This document shows, one piece after another, positions 1 through 6,510 of a stretch of 7,390 nt of DNA. Origin of the DNA: Chthoniobacter flavus (GTDB lineage: Bacteria; Verrucomicrobiota; Verrucomicrobiia; Chthoniobacterales; DYNR01); assembly GCA_020720945.1 (NCBI GenBank), contig DYNR01000120.1, forward strand, positions 1-7,390, in the 5' to 3' direction. A model generated the notes under the pieces. That model worked only from the letters and a program-made list of their open reading frames with translations, did not search any database and was not told where the DNA came from. Every line of letters starts with the position of its first letter. Position 1 is the stretch's first letter. The position numbers and the translations under genes were made by a program.

Positions 1-43
1 GAAAGCCCCTCGTTTTCGCGAACTCTTTTTTCATTTTACGCAT
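1..43 (-). CDS. Possible 5' end of an unidentified gene running off the left edge
   Basis: On the minus strand an ATG at 43-41 opens a frame that stays open to the window edge and reads MRKMKKEFAKTRGF. A second in-frame ATG lies at 34-32. The lysine/arginine-rich start would suit the first part of a signal peptide or a small basic protein, but only 14 codons are visible and such a frame can be open by chance. A GATAAT hexamer (minus strand, 55-50) lies just upstream and resembles a -10 box; it includes the target duplication of the adjacent mobile element. No function can be given. Confidence 0.2.
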   Translation of the reverse strand, partial: MRKMKKEFAKTRGF

Positions 44-50
44 ACCTATA

Positions 51-55
51 TTATC
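51..55. repeat. Left target-site duplication TTATC
   Basis: TTATC directly abuts the left end of the palindromic element and is repeated directly at its right end. The identity does not extend into the next base on either side, so the copy is exactly 5 bp. Confidence 0.7.
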
Positions 56-216
56 CCTGAATCTGTGAGATAACTGCTGTGAATTTCTGCAATCAATTGG
101 GCTGCAAAGGCTTGGAAAAAACACGCAAAAGACCCAGGGGTATTCCTTGGTTTTTTCCAAACCCTTTCGCTCCAATGCCTTGCAGATCTTCTTTGCATTT
201 ATCTCACGGATTCAGG
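56..216. mobile_element. 161-bp palindromic MITE (non-autonomous transposable element)
   Basis: Positions 56-122 and 150-216 are 67-bp inverted arms that align without a gap at 51 of 67 positions by my hand count, around a 27-bp loop (123-149). Both ends are the best conserved parts: the outer 18 bp (CCTGAATC..GTGAGATAA) match at 17 of 18, and the innermost TTGGAAAAAAC at 112-122 matches 150-160 perfectly. The palindrome stops exactly at a 5-bp direct repeat TTATC on each side (51-55, 217-221), as expected of a target-site duplication. No transposase or ORF is inside, so it would depend on an enzyme encoded elsewhere. Ends starting CC and a 5-bp duplication would fit the IS1380 group among others; that assignment is a guess. 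As RNA read from the plus strand, four mismatches become G-U pairs, so a long hairpin transcript is also possible. The rest of the gene-poor stretch 1-300 shows nothing else clear apart from the possible gene start at the left edge. Confidence 0.8.
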
Positions 217-221
217 TTATC
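217..221. repeat. Right target-site duplication TTATC
   Basis: This is the second direct copy of the 5-bp repeat, immediately after the right terminus (GATTCAGG) of the palindromic element. Together with the left copy it defines the element's borders to the base. Confidence 0.7.
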
Positions 222-300
222 GAATAAAACAACAGAATGGCACAGGATTTGATTTTTTGTTAGCGGAAAACGGCGGTGGTTGTTGTTTTTTTGTGGCGTG

Positions 301-987
301 TCAGGGTTGGAGGCGTTCGATTTTCCATTCGGTGAGGGGGGAGGTCCTGGAGTATTCGAAGCGGTCGTGGATGCGGTTTTCGCCGCCTTGCCAGAACTCG
401 ACGGTTTGCGGGATGACGCGGAACCCGCCCCACCAATCGGGTTTTGGCACTTCGCCGTTGGAAAAATTTTTCATCAAGGAGCGGAATTTTTCTTCGAGGA
501 GGCGGCGGGAAGAGATGGTTTTGCTTTGTTCGGAAACCCATGCGCCGATGCGGCTGCCCAAAGGTCGGCTGAGGAAATAGGCGAGGGATTCGCCGGCGCT
601 GATTTTTTCTACCTTGCCGGAAATGGAAACTTGGCGTTCGAGGGCGAGCCATGGGAAGAGGAGCGCGGCGTGTGGGTTCTCCGCGATTTGGGAGGCTTTT
701 CTGCTGCCGTAGCCGGTGAAAAAAACGAAGCCGCGTTCGTCGTAAGCCTTTAATAGGACGGTTCTTGCCGTGACGAAGCCACGGGAGTCCGCCGTGGCGA
801 GAGTCATAGCATTCGGCTCTAGGAGTGCGGCCTTTCTGGCTTCTTCGAACCACTTGCGAAACATGGCGACCGGGTCGGGGAGGAGGTCTTCGCGGTGCAG
901 GCACGCCGAGGTGTATTCCTTGCGCAATGCGAACACCTCCTCGGAAATTTCGCGGTTTTCCACATTTTTATCGACTTTGTTTTCCAT
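301..987 (-). CDS. pdxH: Pyridoxamine/pyridoxine 5'-phosphate oxidase
   Basis: This enzyme is the FMN- and oxygen-dependent oxidase that converts pyridoxine or pyridoxamine 5'-phosphate to pyridoxal 5'-phosphate, the last step of the DXP-dependent B6 route and of salvage; it is cytosolic and dimeric. The 228-residue protein has the usual family length. Visible hallmarks are RTVLLK (75-80), FFTGYGSRKASQ (89-100) with the FMN-phosphate-binding Arg-Lys pair, LLFPW (109-113), RQV (118-120), WWGGFR (185-190) and the C-terminal signature VEFWQGGENRIHDR (196-209), ending in RLQP, close to the family's usual RLAP. The ATG at 987 gives a normal N-terminal helix preceding the family core; no Shine-Dalgarno motif precedes it. 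It is divergent from nifJ over 39 bp. I see no clear hairpin terminator after its stop; the palindromic element 80 bp downstream could serve. Because the reaction uses O2, the host probably meets oxygen at times despite carrying PFOR. Confidence 0.96.
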   Translation of the reverse strand: MENKVDKNVENREISEEVFALRKEYTSACLHREDLLPDPVAMFRKWFEEARKAALLEPNAMTLATADSRGFVTARTVLLKAYDERGFVFFTGYGSRKASQIAENPHAALLFPWLALERQVSISGKVEKISAGESLAYFLSRPLGSRIGAWVSEQSKTISSRRLLEEKFRSLMKNFSNGEVPKPDWWGGFRVIPQTVEFWQGGENRIHDRFEYSRTSPLTEWKIERLQP

Positions 988-1026
988 ATTTAGAAACTAC
1001 AGGCTTTCAATCTTACCCACAATTTC

Positions 1027-4000
1027 GTGAATACAGCAAACCATCCTGAACAGACAGAGGCGAAAGCCGAGAAAAAAGCAACCCGCCAATTCCATAGCAT
1101 TGACGGAAACGAGGCCGCCGCACTGGTGGCTTATCAGATGAGCGAGAGCATCGCCATTTACCCGATCACCCCCTCGACTCCGATGGGAGAACTCGCCGAC
1201 GAATGGGCGGCCAAAGGGAAGAAAAATCTCGACGGGGTCGTCCCTTCGATCACGCAGATGCAATCGGAAGCGGGTGTCGCGGGGACGCTGCACGGGATGT
1301 TGCAGACGGGGGCGTTTGCCACGACCTTTACCGCGTCGCAGGGTTTGCTGCTGATGATTCCGATTTTGTATAAGCTTGCCGGACAACTGATTCCGTGTTG
1401 TATGCATGTCACGGCCCGGACGGTGGCGACGCACGCGCTTTCGATTTTTGGGGATCATTCGGACATCATGGCCATCCGCCAGACGGGGGTCGCTTTGCTG
1501 GGTTCCACCAATGTGCAGGAAGCGCACGACATGGCGGCGATCGCCCATGCTGCCACGCTGCGCACGAGGGTTCCGTTCGTTCATTTCTTCGACGGGTTCC
1601 GCACCTCGCACGAAATCAACGATGTGGAGTTGATCCCGGACGATGTGTTGCGCGCATTGATTCGTGCGGACAAGGCGGACGAACATGTCGCTCGCGGGTT
1701 GAGCCCCGAGCATCCTGTCATCCGCGGGACGGCGCAAAACCCGGACGCGTTTTTCCAAGCGCGGGAAGCGGCGAACTCGTTTTACGATGTGACTCCTGGA
1801 ATCGTGCAAGAAACCATGGACCAGTTTGCCGCGCTCACGGGTCGCCAGTATCATATTTGTGAATACTACGGGGCGGCTGACGCGGAATCGGTCATCGTCA
1901 TCATGGGTTCTGGGGCGGAAACCGTCCGCGAAACGATCAAGGCGCTGACTGCTTCGGGAGAAAAAGTGGGGGTCGTCCTCGTGCGGTTGTATCGCCCGTT
2001 CGATGCCCGATTTTTTGCGAAGGTGTTGCCTGCGAGCACGAAGAAAATTGCGGTGCTGGATCGGACGAAAGAGCCGGGGGCGGTTGGGGAGCCGTTGTAT
2101 CAGGATGTGATTGCGGCACTTACGGAATCTCGCGAAGGGGCGATGCCGGAAGTGTTTGGCGGTCGTTTCGGGTTGGGTTCCAAAGAGTTCACTCCCGCGA
2201 TGGTGCGCGGGGTTTTTGCGGAAATCGCGAAGCCAGCACCGCGCCGCCATTTCACCGTCGGGATTTGCGACGATGTGACAAACCTTTCCGTCGATTACGA
2301 TGCTACTTGGCAAGTCGAGTTGCACGGGGTCACGCAAGCCTTGTTTTTTGGGTTGGGTTCGGATGGGACGGTTGGCGCGAACAAAAACACCATCAAAATC
2401 ATCAGCGAAGAAACGGGGAGCAACGCCCAGGCGTATTTCGTTTACGATTCCAAAAAATCCGGGGGCATCACGATTTCCCATTTGCGTTTCGGCAAAGAGC
2501 CGATCCGCGCCCCGTATCTTATCAACCACGCGAATTTCACGGCGTGCCACCAGTGGCATCTGCTTTCGCAATACGATGTGTTGGAAACCGCCAAGCCCGG
2601 CAGCACTTTCTTGCTCAACAGCCCGCATTCAGCGGAAGCGGTCTGGGATCACCTAGACAAAGACATCCAGCAAGCCATCGTTTCCAAAGGGTTGAAGTTT
2701 TATGTGATTGATGCCTACAAGGTTGCCCGCGAAGCGGGGATGGGAGGGCGCATCAACACGATCATGCAGGTGTGCTTCTTCGCGCTTTCCGGGATTTTGC
2801 CCGTGGATGAAGCCATCGGGGCGATCAAACGCGCGATTACGAAGACTTACGGGAAGAAGGGGAAAGAAGTGGTTGAACGCAACCATTCCGCGGTGGATCA
2901 GACTTTGGCGGGGTTGCAGGAAGTGGCTGTCCCAAAAGAAGTTACTTCGCAAATCGCCCGTTTGCCCGTGGTTCCCGACGCCGCGCCGGATTTTGTCCGC
3001 TCCGTGGAAGGCGTGCTTTTGGCAGGTCGTGGGGACTGGTTGCCCGTGAGTGCGTTCCCGCCCGATGGCACATGGCCGACGGCGACGAGCAAATGGGAGA
3101 AACGGAATTTGGCGCAAGAGATTCCCGCTTGGGACTCTTCGATTTGCATCCAGTGCAACAAGTGCGCGCTGGTGTGCCCGCACGCCGCGATTCGTTCCAA
3201 ACATTACGCGGAAGAAGCTTTGGCAGGTGCGCCAGAAACTTTCCTTTCGGCGGCTTTCCGTTCGCCGGAAGTCAAAGGCCACCGTTTCACCATCCAGGTG
3301 GCTGCGGAGGATTGCACGGGCTGTATGCTTTGCATCAATGTTTGCCCCGCCAAAGACAAGTCGAATCCCAAGCACAAGGCGCTCAATGTTGTTTCGCAAC
3401 AGGAACGCCGCGAGCAGGAGAAGGTGAACTTCGACTTTTTCCTCAAATTGCCCGAGCCAGACCGTTTGCGTCTCAAGACGGACACCGTCAAGGACTCGCA
3501 GTTCATGGAACCGCTTTTCGAGTTTTCGGGCGCGTGCGTGGGTTGCGGCGAAACTCCTTACATCAAGCTGATGAGCCAGTTGTATGGGGATCGCGCCGTT
3601 ATCGCCAATGCGACGGGGTGCTCTTCGATTTACGGCGGGAATCTTCCGACTACGCCTTATGCGACCAACCGCGACGGGCGTGGTCCAGCGTGGGCGAACT
3701 CGCTCTTTGAAGACAATGCGGAGTTCGGTCTCGGCTTGCGAGTCGGTTTGGATCGCAAACGGGAACTCGCCCAGCACTTGCTAAAAGTCTTGGCCGGGAC
3801 GCTCGGCGATTCCTTCGTCCAAGAACTGATCGAAGCACCGCAGGTGACAGAAACGGAAATCGCGGCGCAACGCGAGCGGGTCGCTGCTTTGAAAGCGAAG
3901 TTGGCGGGTGCGCAACAGCGTGAGGCGCAAGAGCTTTTGACTCTCGCGGATTACCTCGTGGAAAAAGTCGTCTGGGTTATCGGCGGCGATGGATGGGCTT

Positions 4001-4623
4001 ACGACATCGGTTTTGGCGGGCTCGACCATGTGCTTTCGATGGGGGCGAACATCAACATCCTCGTCTTGGATACCGAAGTGTATTCCAACACCGGCGGGCA
4101 AGCGTCGAAATCCACCCAGCTTGGCGCAGTCGCAAAATTTGCGGCGAACGGCAAAGGGCGGCGCAAAAAAGACTTGGGTCTGATTGCAATCAATTACGGC
4201 GATGTGTATGTGGCGCGGGTGGCATTCGGAGCGAAAGATTCGCAGACGGTCAAAGCGTTCCACGATGCGGCGGCGTATCCCGGCACTTCGCTGATCATCG
4301 CTTACAGCCATTGCATCGCGCACGGCTACAACCTCGCGTCCGGTTTGGAACAGCAAAAACTTGCCGTCGAAAGCGGATACTGGCCGATTTACCGGCACGA
4401 CCCGCGCCGCAGGGAGCAAGGCGACAACCCGTTCCAACTCGACTGCGCTGCTCCGAAAATTCCTGTTTCCCGTTTTACGGAAAACGAAGTCCGCTACCGC
4501 TTGCTCGGGGCAATCGCCCCCGATAGAGCGCGCGAACTCGGCGCCATGGCGCAACAGCAAGCAGACGAAACCTTCAAGTTCTACCAAGAACTCGCGGCTT
4601 CTGCGGCAAACAACGCAAAATAA
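1027..4623 (+). CDS. nifJ: Pyruvate:ferredoxin (flavodoxin) oxidoreductase, single-chain
   Basis: PFOR oxidises pyruvate with CoA to acetyl-CoA and CO2, reducing ferredoxin or flavodoxin; it is cytosolic, with thiamine diphosphate and three 4Fe-4S clusters. The 1198 residues carry all domains fused in the usual order: N-terminal pyruvate/TPP domain with YPITPSTP (45-52), E81 and R131; transketolase-like domain II (about 280-410); gamma domain (about 430-620); EKR linker; ferredoxin-like domain with CxxCxxCxxxCP at C707-C717 and C763-C773; TPP domain with C837, C840, C865, GDGWAYD (987-993), N1021 and C1096. The four proximal-cluster cysteines keep a constant offset from those I recall for the Desulfovibrio africanus enzyme. 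The protein ends where the oxygen-protective C-terminal extension of that enzyme would begin, so that domain is absent. GTG at 1027 is chosen because the next in-frame Met lies inside the conserved core. No Shine-Dalgarno motif is seen. The DHOD-like gene follows after 9 bp. Confidence 0.97.
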   Translation: MNTANHPEQTEAKAEKKATRQFHSIDGNEAAALVAYQMSESIAIYPITPSTPMGELADEWAAKGKKNLDGVVPSITQMQSEAGVAGTLHGMLQTGAFATTFTASQGLLLMIPILYKLAGQLIPCCMHVTARTVATHALSIFGDHSDIMAIRQTGVALLGSTNVQEAHDMAAIAHAATLRTRVPFVHFFDGFRTSHEINDVELIPDDVLRALIRADKADEHVARGLSPEHPVIRGTAQNPDAFFQAREAANSFYDVTPGIVQETMDQFAALTGRQYHICEYYGAADAESVIVIMGSGAETVRETIKALTASGEKVGVVLVRLYRPFDARFFAKVLPASTKKIAVLDRTKEPGAVGEPLYQDVIAALTESREGAMPEVFGGRFGLGSKEFTPAMVRGVFAEIAKPAPRRHFTVGICDDVTNLSVDYDATWQVELHGVTQALFFGLGSDGTVGANKNTIKIISEETGSNAQAYFVYDSKKSGGITISHLRFGKEPIRAPYLINHANFTACHQWHLLSQYDVLETAKPGSTFLLNSPHSAEAVWDHLDKDIQQAIVSKGLKFYVIDAYKVAREAGMGGRINTIMQVCFFALSGILPVDEAIGAIKRAITKTYGKKGKEVVERNHSAVDQTLAGLQEVAVPKEVTSQIARLPVVPDAAPDFVRSVEGVLLAGRGDWLPVSAFPPDGTWPTATSKWEKRNLAQEIPAWDSSICIQCNKCALVCPHAAIRSKHYAEEALAGAPETFLSAAFRSPEVKGHRFTIQVAAEDCTGCMLCINVCPAKDKSNPKHKALNVVSQQERREQEKVNFDFFLKLPEPDRLRLKTDTVKDSQFMEPLFEFSGACVGCGETPYIKLMSQLYGDRAVIANATGCSSIYGGNLPTTPYATNRDGRGPAWANSLFEDNAEFGLGLRVGLDRKRELAQHLLKVLAGTLGDSFVQELIEAPQVTETEIAAQRERVAALKAKLAGAQQREAQELLTLADYLVEKVVWVIGGDGWAYDIGFGGLDHVLSMGANINILVLDTEVYSNTGGQASKSTQLGAVAKFAANGKGRRKKDLGLIAINYGDVYVARVAFGAKDSQTVKAFHDAAAYPGTSLIIAYSHCIAHGYNLASGLEQQKLAVESGYWPIYRHDPRRREQGDNPFQLDCAAPKIPVSRFTENEVRYRLLGAIAPDRARELGAMAQQQADETFKFYQELAASAANNAK

Positions 4624-4632
4624 TAACTCACA

Positions 4633-5631
4633 ATGACACCTGACCTTACAACAAATTATTTGGGGATTCAGTTCTCGTCGCCGTTTCTCATCGGGGCATC
4701 CCCGCTGGTTGACACGATCGATAAGGTGTTGCGTCTGGAAGATGCCGGGGTTTCCGGCATCGTGATGCACTCCTTGTTCGAGGAGCAACTCACCCGAGAT
4801 GCGATGGCGACCATCGCGCAACTGGAAAACCCTTCGGAGTCCAACCCCGAAGCCTTGTCCTATTTTCCCGATGTTTCGGATTACTCGCTGGGTGTCGAAG
4901 AATATTTGGCGCAAATCGCCAGCGTGAAAGAACGCACAGGGCTTCCCGTTATCGCCTCTTTGAACGGGCGGACGGTTGGTGGATGGATGGAATACGCCAA
5001 GGAAATGGAAAGTGCCGGCGCGGATGCGTTGGAGTTGAATGTGTATGATGTGCCGACTGACCCTACGGAAACGGGGGCAGAAATCGAAGCCCGGTTGGTG
5101 CAAATCGTGCGGGCAGTGCGGGAGAGCATCCGTATCCCGTTGGCGATCAAGCTCGCGCCGTTCTACACATCGCTTCCAAACATCGTCAAACAACTCGAAG
5201 AAGCGGGGGCGAACGGGGTGGTGCTGTTCAACCGATTTTACCAGCCCGATTTGAATATCGAAGAGCTGGAAGTCGAGCCGCGCATTTACTTGTCCACTTC
5301 TAACGAGCTGTTGCTCCGTTTGCGGTGGATGGCGATTTTGCACGGTCGTTGCCAGCTTTCTCTCGGGTTGAGCGGTGGCATCCACCATGTCCAAGATGCG
5401 GTCAAAGCAATCATGGCTGGCGCGGATGTCCTGCAAGTGGTCTCCTTGATTTTGCGTCAAGGCACCGGGGCGATGACCTCGCTGATGGAAGGCTTCAAGA
5501 ACTGGATGGAGGAGCACGAATACGAAAACATCGCGCAGATGCGCGGCTGTTTGAGTTCGAAGACCAGCCCGAACCCGGCTGAATTTGAGCGGGCGAACTA
5601 CCTCCGCATCCTGCACCTCTGGAAAAACTGA
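4633..5631 (+). CDS. Dihydroorotate dehydrogenase-like FMN flavoprotein
   Basis: This 332-residue TIM-barrel protein belongs to the dihydroorotate dehydrogenase family by its pattern: LGIQFSSPFLIGASPLV (10-26), an FMN-contacting ASLNG (108-112), ALELNVYD (132-139), IKLAPF (172-177) with the FMN-binding lysine K173, SGGI (247-250) and GADVLQV (263-269) for the FMN phosphate. Genuine PyrD enzymes have N-[IV]-S-[CS]-P-N after the ELN strand and a catalytic Cys or Ser on a nearby loop; here the strand continues as VYDVPTDP, and LFNR (198-201) replaces the usual TNT-like strand. It is therefore better called DHOD-like than pyrD. It starts 9 bp after nifJ and ends before a strong terminator, so it is almost surely co-transcribed with PFOR. 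A role in electron transfer or in supporting PFOR is inferred from this position only. The substrate is unknown. Confidence 0.88.
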   Translation: MTPDLTTNYLGIQFSSPFLIGASPLVDTIDKVLRLEDAGVSGIVMHSLFEEQLTRDAMATIAQLENPSESNPEALSYFPDVSDYSLGVEEYLAQIASVKERTGLPVIASLNGRTVGGWMEYAKEMESAGADALELNVYDVPTDPTETGAEIEARLVQIVRAVRESIRIPLAIKLAPFYTSLPNIVKQLEEAGANGVVLFNRFYQPDLNIEELEVEPRIYLSTSNELLLRLRWMAILHGRCQLSLGLSGGIHHVQDAVKAIMAGADVLQVVSLILRQGTGAMTSLMEGFKNWMEEHEYENIAQMRGCLSSKTSPNPAEFERANYLRILHLWKN

Positions 5632-5645
5632 CGGCTTTTGCTTTT

Positions 5646-5694
5646 GGCGGAAAGACGCGGCTTCCCGTTTCTTTCCGCCGAAGTTTTATTTTTT
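5646..5694 (+). terminator. Intrinsic terminator of the nifJ/DHOD-like operon
   Basis: GGCGGAAAGA at 5646-5655 pairs perfectly with TCTTTCCGCC at 5670-5679. A small inner CGG/CCG stem (5658-5660 with 5665-5667) sits within the loop. A T-rich tract (TTTTATTTTTT) follows at 5684-5694. It begins 15 bases after the stop of the DHOD-like gene. Confidence 0.85.
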
Positions 5695-5695
5695 G

Positions 5696-5721
5696 CGGGT
5701 CGCAGAGCCCGTAATTTTTTT
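5696..5721 (+). terminator. Second, weaker terminator-like hairpin
   Basis: CGGG at 5696-5699 pairs with CCCG at 5708-5711, with a possible U-G pair next to it, and is followed by TAATTTTTTT (5712-5721). The stem is short, but placed directly after the strong terminator it would act as a back-up. Confidence 0.45.
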
Positions 5722-5727
5722 CACAAA

Positions 5728-5761
5728 TTGCGCACTCCTGTTCTCCAAGAACGCTGCGCAA
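5728..5761. promoter_or_regulatory. Two-part stem-loop upstream of the acetate transporter
   Basis: TTGCGCA (5728-5734) and TGCGCAA (5755-5761) form a 7-bp outer stem. GTTCT (5740-5744) and AGAAC (5748-5752) form an inner 5-bp stem with a 3-base loop. The structure ends 28 bases before the transporter start and lacks a T-tract on the plus strand, so it is more likely an operator or 5'-leader structure than a terminator. Function is inferred only. Confidence 0.35.
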
Positions 5762-5789
5762 AAACGCAACACTTAATTATTTTTTTGAA

Positions 5790-6422
5790 ATGAGCAACAA
5801 ACAGGCATCCGAATCATCGGAAAGAAAAATCGTGATGGCAGACCCTACGGCATTGGGCGTATTTGGGTTGGCCATGGTAACTTTAGTGGCAGGTTCGCAA
5901 AAAATCGGTTGGACGACCGGTGTTAGCTCGGTGATCCCGTGGGCGTTGCTCTTGGGTTCGGCTGCGCAACTCTGGGCATCGAACATCGATTTCAAACGCA
6001 ACAACTACTTCGGGGCGACCGTCTTGGGCGCATACGGGCTTTTTTGGGCGGCGGTTGCCATGCACTGGCTGTTCGCTGCCGGAATCGTTGATATCCCCGA
6101 TGCGGCAAAAATCGATAACCGGCATTTGGCTTTTGCCTGTTTGGGTTACACGGTTTTTTCTTTTTTCATCATGATTGCCTCTTTTGAAACAAACAAAGTC
6201 TTTGCGGCGATTTTGGTCTTGATCAATGTCCTTTTGGCGTCGCTTTCTTTGAGTTTGTTCGGAATCGCCGAAGGCACTTTCAAAATGGTCGCGGCAGTTT
6301 CCGAGCTTGCTATTTCGGTGTTAGGTTTTTATGCGGCTGGCGCATTGTTTTTGAACAGCTTTTTTGGCCGGGTCGTGATGCCGATGGGCGCGCCCTTTGG
6401 TTTCATCAAAAAAGCCCGATAG
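5790..6422 (+). CDS. satP: Acetate uptake transporter, GPR1/FUN34/SatP (YaaH) family
   Basis: This family moves acetate, and in E. coli SatP also succinate, across the inner membrane, as a hexamer of six-helix subunits. The 210-residue protein shows the N-terminal family motif as DPTALGVFG (18-26; NPAPLGL in E. coli SatP), then FGATVLGAYGLFW (74-86) and the C-terminal FGRVVMPMG (192-200). Six hydrophobic segments are visible at about 20-38, 48-66, 73-97, 113-131, 137-157 and 168-190. The ATG at 5790 gives a 15-residue polar lead; the ATG at 5835 (Met16) would start nearer the E. coli end and has a weak purine stretch GGAAAG upstream, so it is a real alternative. The gene is separated from the PFOR operon by terminators and so is probably transcribed on its own. 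Acetate transport fits the acetyl-CoA made by PFOR, but direction of flow and exact substrate cannot be read from sequence. Confidence 0.93.
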   Translation: MSNKQASESSERKIVMADPTALGVFGLAMVTLVAGSQKIGWTTGVSSVIPWALLLGSAAQLWASNIDFKRNNYFGATVLGAYGLFWAAVAMHWLFAAGIVDIPDAAKIDNRHLAFACLGYTVFSFFIMIASFETNKVFAAILVLINVLLASLSLSLFGIAEGTFKMVAAVSELAISVLGFYAAGALFLNSFFGRVVMPMGAPFGFIKKAR

Positions 6423-6447
6423 ATGGGAATGGTTTGCTTGGATCCTT

Positions 6448-6479
6448 CTGGTGTCCAGTTTTAACAGGCTGGACATCAG
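6448..6479. other. 11-bp hairpin between transporter and beta-lactamase genes
   Basis: CTGGTGTCCAG (6448-6458) pairs with CTGGACATCAG (6469-6479), ten Watson-Crick pairs and one G-U, around a 10-base loop. The nearest T-run on the plus strand comes 15 or more bases later and there is none on the minus strand, so it is not a textbook terminator. It may still end the transporter transcript or form a leader structure for the beta-lactamase mRNA. Confidence 0.5.
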
Positions 6480-6510
6480 CGGCTTGCGGGCAAAAAATTT
6501 TTGAACTCCG

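Noticed and set aside
56..216. Palindrome as an ordinary rho-independent terminator of pdxH
   Set aside because: It is far longer than a terminator stem, has a 27-bp loop, lies 80 bp past the stop and is bordered exactly by direct repeats; transposition explains it better.
257..904. Open frames overlapping pdxH in other frames on both strands
   Set aside because: Their translations show no known motif, whereas the frame 987-301 is an intact PdxH.
988..1026. TTGTGG - 17 bp - TAGTTT on the minus strand as a pdxH promoter
   Set aside because: Each hexamer matches the consensus at only about three positions, and it would place the transcript start at the ATG. Too weak to annotate.
997..5616. 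Long minus-strand open frames (about 370-610 codons) opposite nifJ and the DHOD-like gene
   Set aside because: They are shadows of codon bias in the plus-strand genes. Their products are Arg/His-rich and low in recognisable motifs, while the plus-strand proteins are full of family signatures.
4633..5631. Calling the DHOD-like gene pyrD
   Set aside because: The catalytic-site context of true dihydroorotate dehydrogenases is not present, and its operon partner is PFOR, not pyrimidine genes.
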